From Dipetalonema caudispina (lineage: Eukaryota > Nematoda > Chromadorea > Rhabditida > Onchocercidae), in assembly GCA_013365325.1 (NCBI GenBank), contig JABVXV010000525.1:1-30272 (forward strand): DNA of 30,272 nt, written 5' to 3'. Made by a program: the position numbers and the translations under genes. A model generated the notes under the pieces. That model saw nothing but the letters and a program-made list of their open reading frames with translations. It made no database searches and was not told the origin of the DNA. Shown here one piece after another: positions 1 through 10,800 of the stretch (positions within the stretch are counted from its first letter, which is position 1; the number at the start of each line of letters is the position of its first letter).

Positions 1-3000
1 ATTATTTGGGTGGAATTTTATTACATGAATGTTTAAAACGATCCGGAAGTCACTTTCATATGCAACAGTCACATCAAATTGTTTCTCGACATTCCAGTAA
101 CCTTTCCACTAAATCTCATATCATTGCAAACGAGAATAGACAAGAGGTAATTTGAATTTTCATTAATGCCTAATAGCAATAAAGTTTTCATCAAATTTTA
201 CCCAAAAGTATCGTATTTCATTTGCAGGGTAACAAAGATGGTGGTATAGCATCACATATTTATGAAAGCTTCGAAAAAAAAAAAGAAAGCTAAAAAATTA
301 ATGTCATATTTACTGGTGGAAATCCTACAGTGTGAAATATCAGCAGATTTGTTGTGAATGATTATTAGTTCAGAGATGTGTAGATTAGACGTAGTATTTT
401 AACGAACATGACTATCTTAAACCTTCTTTGGAAAACATATAATACTTTTGCTTTTTAAAAACCGAATTTTTTTCGTTTTTCATAATTCAACAATTTACAG
501 TCAGGAGAAAATGTATGGATGGTAGGTGGAAATAAATTACAGCGAAATTCGTCGGTACCATTAACGATGAAATTCAGAAATTGTCCTCAGTCAACACCTA
601 ATTCAGAAATTGCTTCAAATGATGTATATTACTTTTTGTTTGGTTTTGTTATAAATAAATAACTTCTAAATTACTTTTTTTTTTTTTAAATATATGTTTT
701 CTGATTAAATTCGTATTGGATTTCATGTTAGATGAAAGGGAAAAGAGCAATTAGGAGAGAAATAAAGACAGAAATGGCTATCACTGGAAATATATGGAAT
801 ACTTTGTTGATGTTCACTGTGGTTTTTTTTCGAATTTTATCACTTTTAATGAAGTAAATTTATTGCAGGAAGTATGGGAATCTCTTGCATTCCGTCCAAC
901 TATGACATTCCTTCTTGGTTGTCCTTTGGCTTTTGTATTGATTCATCGAAAATTTCATGGTTGCGGTACATATTTTTTCGTCTTCATAGAATTTCTTTTT
1001 TTTTATATGAAGACTGAAAAATACTTCCCACGCAGCAAAAATTAGGTCGAAATTAAAATTTTCTTTTGATTTACTTGCAGAAGCTGAACCAATGGAATGC
1101 AATCAATTGTTTAATATGTACTATTCGATTGATGCATGTGGCGCCCGGCTTGAACCAGTTTTAAATCCTCAGCTTGCAATGTTGTTACCTGTGAATGTGC
1201 CTCGTTACAATGATACTGCTGATACTGTTGAAAATACTGATGGGTAAGTGATAATCTGAGAGAAGCAATATGAAAGCTAACTAAACAAATCCTTAACAAA
1301 TACGCATATTTCGCTGTGAGATTCTATCATAAATACTGCAAAGATTCATTCATAGCAAAAAAAAAAAAATTATACTAATATACAACATATCTACTTTTTC
1401 GACTTATATTTGCCTGTTGTCGATATTCTCTAAGAGTGAAATCTTTTCGACAAATCGCAAAAAATTCGAAATTTTGCAATATTCTGCTAATGTTATCTTT
1501 TCAACGATTCATTTTTAGTTCTTGTGTGTGTGTGTGTGTGTGTTTTCTCCTTCTTTATTTTAAAAAATTTACGATCCTCTTGAGCGAAATGTTTCTGTTT
1601 TATAGTATACTTGATTCATCATTACTTTGGGGTAATCATCGTATCGATCATATACTGCACTGTCCTCATGCTATGATCGCTTTGCCATCAACAGCTCTTC
1701 CCAATGTTCTCCATGCTTCATACTGGGAAAGTGATGATGTTGCTGCTTTTATCCTTAAGTCAGTTTAATTTTTTTTTAACTAACATGTTATGTTTCACGT
1801 GTGTAATGAAGAAGAGAAAGATAGCTTACATTCCTAGACAATATCCTTTTTACTGAACTGATAATTAAAATCCATAAGCTTCTTATATGAAAAAGCTTAT
1901 GTCGTGGCAAGTTTCCGTGTCATTTCTAATGGATACCTTTTGTGGAAAGAGAAGATAATGATGAGATGACTGTATTTTGAAATGGAAGTTGTATTGTCAG
2001 AAATCAAGGAGACGATAAGATTATAGTTTGTAATGTAAAGTTATCGAAAAATTCTTCTCATAATCAAAATAATATTATAAAATTTGTTAGTGCTTATGTG
2101 ACTAGCAAAATGAGTGATGTTTTCAGACGATTTTTACAATCAGAAGGCGTGCGTCCAATAAATTTGGCTAACATTGCAAAAATTCCATCAGAAATTAAGC
2201 TTGGCCCCGCAGTATGGAATAAGAAGAGAACCAAATATAAGGCCAGTAGTACATTCGTTTAATAAAGCTTAAATTGCTGATATTGAGAAAAGAGATGAGA
2301 CAGAGTATGGAATTTTTTGCAGATTGCCAATTTAGCACCGAGTTTCAGTGGTAATGATGTAATTTGTGTGGAAGGAAGTGAGCAGATTATCCATGCACGA
2401 TTTTGTTATGGACCGATGGATTTAGTTGCTTTAAGCCGTGAAAATATTTCCGCTTATATACGACCTACTGGTGGTGATTGGCAGCTGGTTAAAACAGATA
2501 TTACTGATTCCCATGGCAAAATTACATTTGAGGTTTATTTATTCATCATATTTAATAGTTATCTTTTTTTTTTTTTCACTTTCTACATAATTAAAGAAAT
2601 TGATTTGTTAAAAAATTCAATTTCTACATTGCTCTAGTTTCAGTTGGCAATTTCTTCATCATCACTTTCTTAAACTAATAGTGAAAATTCTCAACAATCA
2701 AAGGCATATATTAGTTTTGTTTGTAGTTTTTGAATGGTTTCGTCAACTTATATGACTTATTCTTGTAATATAGGAGGAAAAAATGATTTCAAATTTCAAC
2801 ATTCATGTATTATTGCAGCTTAAAAAGCGATTACCGGTTGGTACACACTACGTGAAACTAATTGTGCATGGAGATCATTCTTTTCTGGATTTATATATTG
2901 CTGTAGCACCACCTGGAGAACAATTCGTGGTATTTAGTGTTGATGGATCGCTTACTGCTTCGGTATCGGTTACGGGACGTGATCCACGTGTTCGGCCTGG

Positions 3001-3810
3001 AGTTGTCGATGTGGTACGATACTGGTATAATTTGGTTAGTCATTCCTTTCTTTTATCCATTGAACTTAAGATGGACAGTTGATTGACGTCTTAATAAGAA
3101 ATGACAAAAATCGTTATTCCGTTCTCTTAGGATCAGGTTAGTTGTGTTGAAAATGTTTAAGAAATCTTTGGCAATCTAAATTTATTCCAGGGTTACACCA
3201 TTATCTATATCACTGCCAGGCCTGACATGCAGCATAAAGTTGTAGCTTTGTGGCTTGCGCTTCATAACTTCCCTCATGGTTTCCTCATTTTTACTCCATC
3301 GTTTTCAACAGATCCTCTCAGGTGATTTTTGCCAGTTTTTGAGACATTTGTTAAAAATTATCAAAGTTGGATTTTCAAATGATGAAGTTCTATCGGGTAA
3401 CAGTTTGACTTTATACTGTACAAATTTTCATTTCTAGGCAAAAAGTGCTTCATTTGAAAAACTATTTGGACATGGGTTTATTCATTACTGCAGCTTACGG
3501 AAGCAGTAAAGATGTGTCGGTTTATAGCAGTGCAGGAGTGAAATCAAGTCGAATATTTTCCGTAACTGGAGGGAAACGAGGATGTACAAATATCGATTCT
3601 TATGCATCACATTTGAAGGACCTCAATGAAGGGTTATATGACTTTGCGAAACCATTTGATTCATCGCTTATCTTTCCGCATACAAATTCATTGAACATTC
3701 TCAATCGGAGGACTGAAAAAAGAATTTCTTTTATTAGAAATAGTTTAGCAAATTTCCAATGCGAGAGAGAAACATTTGTAAGAATAGCCGAGTATTTTTT
3801 ATTTTGGTAA
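1..3810 (+). CDS. pitp-1: Membrane-associated phosphatidylinositol transfer protein (PITPNM/rdgB family), C-terminal part
   Basis: This is the C-terminal part of a class IIA phosphatidylinositol transfer protein; the 5' part lies before the window. Proposed exons are 1-146, 501-623, 869-965, 1081-1243, 1606-1758, 2127-2241, 2323-2532, 2819-3034, 3191-3321 and 3438-3810, and all phases agree (574 residues plus TAA). Family members move phosphatidylinositol and phosphatidic acid at ER-plasma membrane contacts. Visible in order: the start of the DDHD region (YLGGILLHE, 3-29), FLLGCPLAFVL (exon 3), a cysteine/proline-rich exon ending near RYNDTADT, the DDHD core RIDHILHCPHAMIALP and HASYWESDDVAAF (exon 5), then the LNS2 domain with FSVDGSLTASVS, GRDPRVRPG, YITARPDMQ, HNFPHGF, DPLRQK and AAYGSSKDVSVY. 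The LNS2 motif is SVDGS rather than the lipin DxDxT, so it should bind lipid and not dephosphorylate it. One intron (2242-2322) appears to start with GC. The last exon could splice on at GTAAGA (3779); I chose the first stop. Gene symbol is by homology to the C. elegans gene. Confidence 0.92.
1523..1542. repeat. (TG)10 microsatellite
   Basis: Ten uninterrupted TG units lie in the fifth PITPNM intron, about 60 bp before the acceptor of the DDHD-core exon at 1606. No function is implied, but it is likely length-polymorphic. Confidence 0.95.
1873..1901. repeat. Inverted repeat, 9-bp perfect stem with 11-nt loop
   Basis: CATAAGCTT at 1873-1881 is matched by its exact reverse complement AAGCTTATG at 1893-1901. 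It sits in the 368-bp intron between the DDHD-core exon and the following exon. It could fold in the pre-mRNA; no terminator or mobile-element features surround it. Confidence 0.7.
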
Positions 3811-4861
3811 ACATTCCTGCTGAACAAATGAGACCAAAAGCCAAAACAGTCAAAAATTAAATGCTTCATTTGTTTCTTAGTAAACAACTTATAAGATTTT
3901 AGAGGCAAATATTAGGAAATGTAAAATCTAAGGGATGAACTGTAGTGAACATTCAGGTGATGGGATTTCAAACTTCATCCATTATTAAAGGTATTTTCAG
4001 AGCAGAGTTAATTAATTGAAAAATTCAAAAGAGTTTGAGATATGATCAGAGTTGGTTAGAATGTTCATTAACAAATGTTTTATTTTAATTATATTGGTGT
4101 CTGTTTACAATACCTTAGCTACTAACAAGTTAAATTCTAAGGACATAAAAGCAAATTTAAGCTCATTTCTTCTGATGCGAATCTTTACTTATTAATGGTC
4201 AATTAGTAACATTTATATTTATATCATTCGCTATTTTTTACTAATGATATTAATAATAAGTGTACACAACGGGTTATTTATTATCAAGGAAGTTTCTTTT
4301 TCTTTTTCTCGTTCAAAATAACTTCGTAGTAAAAAATCCAGTGAAAATTTTGAAAAATGGTGGAAAAATTGACAAGTTAAGAAGTTCAATTTGATATTTG
4401 TAAATGAAAATACATTTAAATACACAAATTATACAAGGAAGATTGCATTTTGAATGTTTCTTTGGCAGATAAGATAGGGACTCTAATTTACAAATATGAA
4501 ATTAACAGTTAAGGTTTCTTAAAAATTCCAACATAATCATATTTCATATTTCTCCTGAAATTTAGAATACTGAAAAGTTAGAAGTTAAATTCGACGATAG
4601 CATCTCCTTCGAAGTTATGATTGATTATCCATTCCATGCAAAACTGTTACATTTCAAAGCGTAATTAAATATATAATTATATTATGAATAAAACAAGTAC
4701 GACACAAAGGTACTACAATTAATGGAATCATGAAAATCAGAATAGTTCGATAATTGCCGAATCATCATAGCTCACTATTAACTTTCAAACCTGAATAATC
4801 TAAAGCATTTTCATACAATTCCAAAGTAAAAGTGAATGTACAATTAGTATAATCTCTCCTT
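3811..4861. other. Convergent intergenic region between PITPNM and the RING gene
   Basis: This 1.05-kb AT-rich stretch holds the 3' ends of two genes running towards each other. I see no coding exon. A TTTATT at 4277-4282 reads AATAAA on the minus strand and could be the poly(A) signal of the RING gene, giving a 3' UTR of about 0.6 kb. AATAAA at 4687-4692 on the plus strand is another option for a longer PITPNM transcript. Confidence 0.5.
3856..3861 (+). terminator. Candidate polyadenylation signal (ATTAAA) of the PITPNM gene
   Basis: ATTAAA lies 46 nt past the TAA at 3808-3810. It is a common variant poly(A) signal in nematodes. The call depends on the gene really ending at 3810. Confidence 0.35.
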
Positions 4862-7800
4862 TCAATTATTCATACTTATCAAAATCACATTATAATACTT
4901 TTTCAGAAGATTTGTCCAAATAGTTTCGTAATATTCATTCAAAATTTCCTTCGCATTTCGCATTCTTTCTTGCAACCATTGTTCATACAACTGGATAAAT
5001 GCTGCCGATGTTAAGGATGACCAAATAGTAGGGATGAAACGGAATTGTGCTATCAGAAAGGCAATGAATACTTCTGCTTCATGATGTAATCGTTCGAAGA
5101 AAGTGTTGGAATCATCACTGCATTGAATTGCTTGTGCTAGATCTAACGATAACCATTCATCGATCACTTCAGCAACATCGCACAACATTGATGATTTTGA
5201 TCGAGTGTTATAGAAATCATCATAAAGGATTTTAAGGATAATCAAACTCCAAAATAACACGAAAATCGCCAGGAATAATTGCGTACTAACAATAGTAATA
5301 TACCTATAAGCACATTATAATATTATGGATTAAAAGTAGCAATTCAGAATAAATAAATTGGATGACAATTAATTTTTACCATTAATTAGTTCCTTCATCC
5401 ATATGAATACTAAGTTCTCGGCTTACATGTTATCCAAAAGTATAGTCATGAATTTGAAATGTATCGAATAACCTCGAAGACTTATTGTAATGGGGGAAAA
5501 ATACATGCTACAATACCTCTAATTTGTTGTTCTCTCATCCTCCGATAAGCAATTATGATAACAAAGATATCCTCCCAATTTTTTTTGGTCAATAAAATAT
5601 TTTATTCTTAAAGAAAAGGAATTTAAACAAAGTCATGCCAAAAAAGACAAATTTTTAAACATCGAAATAATATTCATATCAATGTTTAGTGATAAGTGGT
5701 GCATATCACTGTTAGGGAAATATGATTACCAGTCATGTCAAAAAAAAATTTAGTAATTTATTTCGCAACGCGATATTATCTTGGATTAATCGATGCATCA
5801 TCATATATTACTTAAATCTTCATTTTTTAACATTATACTCTAATACCTACCACAATTTCTTCAAACGATTCCTGAAATTTGTATTAGCATCAGTTGCTAC
5901 TATTGTTTGTGTTGTTGATTGTACAACTTGTTGATCTGATAATGTGCAAGCATTAACGTTTGTCCTTATCATCTGTCCCTGAAAAATACGTTCAAAATTT
6001 AAAACTTCCTGGTTACGAATAATTTTAAGAATTTTGTTATGATGTATTATGCCATTAAATTTAAAATAAATTTTAATTTTATCGGATAATTAATCTGGAA
6101 ATATTTGATGGAAAAACGAACCACAAACAAATTTCATTTCTGCCTTTTAAGGCATAAATTATGAGGTCAAATTAGGCTAACTGACCACAATGTTCGTATT
6201 CCCGGATGCGGAACTACTACTATAGTCCGCTGATGCTGTTGTTGTGGTTGAATCGTCCAGAACAGCACTATCAACATAAATCACTCTGTTCGGTGTACTT
6301 TTAACGTTAGCAGAATCGGCAATCAGGATAGTATCTTCGGAATCCCCATTATTTTCACTCTCCGTCTCGACATATGACACTTCGACGCCATCTTCTTCCC
6401 CCGACATATCTGGAGTTGAGGTGAACGGCGGTTCGGCAGAAATGTAATAGTTATTTGCTGCCTTCTAAAAAAAGCAACAAAAAATAGTATCAATATTTTA
6501 GTGCATTCAGTTAAGTGGTAATACCAGAACTATTTCCGGCCCAGGTGACAATCCATGAGTTACAAAAATCGAACGACATTATTAAAATGGACGTCATAAT
6601 AGGTTTATCATCCATTATTGATAACAGTACACAGCACTGTATCAAAAATTAAAGAATTCAGATAATTATTTAAATTGTCATAATTTTAACTGATGTAAGC
6701 AAAATTTTGATAAATTCCGACGAAAAAAAAAAGAAACAAACTTATGAGTACTTAATATTATGCTAACTAATTTCATTTTTTTTAAACAATATTGTTATAA
6801 TACGGCATTATGTTACTTTTTTTATTCATTTTTCTTCATTATATGTGAACAGTAGCATTAAGAGATTATCATTTAGGTATAATAATATAAAAAGTTTACC
6901 GTTATTCACTTTGAAATCATATTCCTTTGTAGCTGAGAGCTTTCGTTTGACTTTAACATCCGAAATATTTTATAAAATAATGGTATCGAAAATACAGTTC
7001 ACATGATAAAGTTGAATATTTATTTGGGATAAGGAATATAGGGGATAACGAATGTTAAGTAACAGTAACAATTTTAACTTTTCATAGACCTAATAAAAAT
7101 TATCTGTGAAAATTTTATGGTAATTTCGTAGGACAGAAAAGTTAATACCTTATCTTTGCGAGAAATCTTCGACAATAAATGTGATAATCGTGATGGCCCA
7201 TGCGAAATCTTTGAAGATCTCAGTTTATTGCTTTTGGTAGATGACGGTAAAATGGTGTCATTTTGCGGCGTCACATCATTCGGCTGTTTCGTCATAGCCG
7301 AAGATTGAAGGTGATCAAGCAGATCTAAAACAAGTTGATTTTATCACCTCGAATTTTGTTACCTGAGCTGAAATAAGAAGCCAATTCTTCAATTTTAGAC
7401 CAGGACTAATCATTTTGATTTTAGCCAATTTTCAGTGCATGCATTTCAGGGTTTTTATCTTAATTCCAATATTGAATGCTTTTCTTTGAACTTTATAAAT
7501 TTGCGAAAAAAAATTTGGAAGTAGAACAAAAATTAGCATCTTAGTTTTAGCCGCAAAATAATTATAGTTTTTAATATGAATTATAAAAGCTTTAAAAAAA
7601 TGGTGTAAATATGTGAGGCTGTAAAAATGAATGAAAATTAAATATATTAGAAAGCAGAAAAACAATAGATGCAATGTAAACCTGTGATACAGAAAAAAAG
7701 AAGACGAAGCTAAAATCGTGGGAGAGATAGGAACAAGTATCAGACGACACTATATTTCAGGATAAAGGCTCCTCACGTTTAGGTAAGTATATCAGCGCAA

Positions 7801-10800
7801 ACTTTGTCCGAAAGTTATTCGAAAAAAATTTTAATTTGAAATGAGGCATAATATTATACGTGAGTGTATGGGTGGTGTATAGAATGATGCCACTAATATT
7901 ATTATTCATAGCATAGATCCTATGCTAATTTTGTATGAAAAATGATTGATCACTGCATTTATTTTTTCCTTTTTTCTTTAATTAAGCTGAAAAATCGAAA
8001 AAAAAAAGAGAAGAAAGAATTTGCGAATAGAAATCATTTATCTCATAAGATTAAGGAATGATACAGAAATAAGAAAAGATTATCAGTGTATAGTATTTTA
8101 TTTGAATGTTGTCATATGACTTTACGTTAATCAAAGTTCTATGTAAACGTTTAATTGTCAAATCATTCGTAATTTACGACTGAATTACTGTATGGTTAGC
8201 AATAATTTCTTATAGTTTTTGCAAAAGGAATTTCAAAAAACCGTAATTGAATTGTGAAAGTAAAGCAATGAAGCCATTTAATGTAATGAAACATTTTAGT
8301 GTATGTTCTAAACTTGACTTTAATATAAATACTATTTGATGATTTATAGATGATACAAATGGATAAACAACAATCATTTTATCATATCAATTAAACAGCT
8401 CCCAATATGGTTTGTAAAAAAAAGAAGAAAAAAAAAAACAAATTCAAGGAGGGTTGAAATTCATCGTTACCATTCATTTCTATCAATTAAATGAAATAGA
8501 AAGAAAGTTGAAATTCAACATATTATAACAACAAATACGACAGAGATTTGCAACAGTGTTCGGGCATTTGACTGTCCTCTTCAAGTAAACAAATTTTAAA
8601 GTAACAACGATTCATTGTCAACTTTTCTCATCATCATGTGGTAGCAGTAGCAGTGGAGTGGTTGTAGTAGTGGTGATGGTAGTAATAATAGTAATAGTTG
8701 AAGTAATTGTAGTAGTAATAGTAGTAGTAGTTGTATTACGTTAACAACAACGAAATTAATGAATATTGGGTTTTCTTTTGTATGAAATTCATTAATTTAG
8801 TATTGAAATGAAAATAAATTAATTAGGAAGAAGGGAGAGGGAGAAAGAGAGAGAGGTGGGTGAGTGAGAAAGAATAGGAGACGAAAAGAAGGAAAATAAC
8901 TAAAAAGTGAATTGAAAGGTGAGAGTGTAAAGGTCAAACATAACCATTGGTGATGTGAGAAGTAGTGTAAGTTGTGCTTATTAAAATTCGATAATCCAAT
9001 ATTTTCTTTCTCTCTATTTCTTCCTCTCTTTCCTCTTATTTCCCTTTCTTTTCCTCCTTTTTACCCATTGTGTTATTGAATCAGCATGCATGTCATGTCG
9101 TAAGCTTTCACCAAGAAGATGAGATGGGTAGTGGTCAGTTCTAAAATCGATAAATGACTACTCCCTTTTGACCACTCGTCAAATTTACTTACTCTCCTCC
9201 CAAAAGAAAAGTCACCGAACTTTAAATCTAAATTTTGGATATAAAAATATAAACAGTAATGGATTCAAATACAAAAACAAATAAACAGCAATCTAAACAA
9301 TCATTCAAAAGAATGTTTGATTAGTTAGTTTAGAATCGTGATAAAAATTAGGATAGTAATCATGCTATCTTCTACACGACAAGTTTTATGATAGTAGAGT
9401 CACCAGCACTACTTAATTTGATGTTTAATGGTTTAACCGAAATTAAACTTCCTTAAATATAGGAAACAATTGTACAACTTCGAATCATATGGAGGAATGG
9501 GATAGTTGTAAAATACGATTTATAACAGCGATTTGAAATATAAAAGTGTTACTTATATTGTATTTCGATAATGGATAATTTATTGTTTCACAATTGCGAT
9601 ATATTTGATATATACACGCCGTTTATTCAATTAAGAATTTACTGTTAAATTTTGTTTTGAATATTAGACATTTTACAAAATAAAATTAATTTCAAATCAA
9701 ATTCTATACAGAATATAATATCTTATGTAAGCAATAAAAATAATCCGTACCATCAATCATTTCATTTAATCGTCTAAGAATTATCACTATTTGCATAGAT
9801 ATCAGAATTTGAAAGTTCAAAGAATAGAAAAACACCATTGTTCTGAAAAATGAAATTATGTCAAATATATTTGCTTTATTCAATTTCGATGTGCGTTATG
9901 GTGGAAATAAATTATGCATTATTACAAGATGAATTAGCTTATCTATAGCAACAGCTTTATGCATTGCACAAACATTACATGTAACTTAATCTGCAAAAAA
10001 GAATGATTTTAAAGAAAAACTTATAGTTGATAAATTAAATTTAATGTAAATTTATTGTTCTCTTTGAATATTTTTCGTATGCAAACATGCGCCATTATAA
10101 AAACGGAATTTTACGTGCCCTACACGTACACGTACCTATAATCTCGGCAATAATTCCTTTCTAACTTTATTAATATTGCTATATTTTTCGTATTCATATG
10201 CATAGAGTTTTTTTTTTTTTCTTTTTCTATAACAGTATTGTTTCTCATAAACTATTGTTATTGTGCTTGTTAACTATTCAGAAATTTTCTTATCAGTTGT
10301 CCCTCTCTTCAAATTTTAATTTATACTTCCATTTTTAAATGAATTATCCCATTTCCCATTTCCCAACAATGAAACGTTGAAAGCAAACGTTATTTCTTCA
10401 ATTCATCCAACCATCTTACACTGAAAATTTTCGTTATTTGTGTTAAGAATGCAGCAACAGTGTTACATGAAAAAATAACCGGAGTTGAAAAATGGAAGGA
10501 AAAACGAGAAGAAAATCGGAATCGAGAATCTGTCAAGAATAAGAGGAGGGAAATGAAGTCTACATCTAATTGGTATTCAAAAGCGGAATTATCATGGAAG
10601 AAAGACATTTCGAAGAATGATTTTAGGTGATTATGTGATATTACAAATGAATCATTTGAACCGTTTAAGCTATCACTTGTCAATTCAATCAAGCTGATAA
10701 CGTTTATCAATAACTTTCCATTATATGATAACTAATATCGAATGGAATGAAAAACATATGGAAATTGCTAGACAAAAACAAATTAACGAAAAAATAGAAT

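Noticed and set aside
3600..3908. 102-codon minus-strand open frame
   Set aside because: It is antisense to the final LNS2 exon of PITPNM, which matches a known family.
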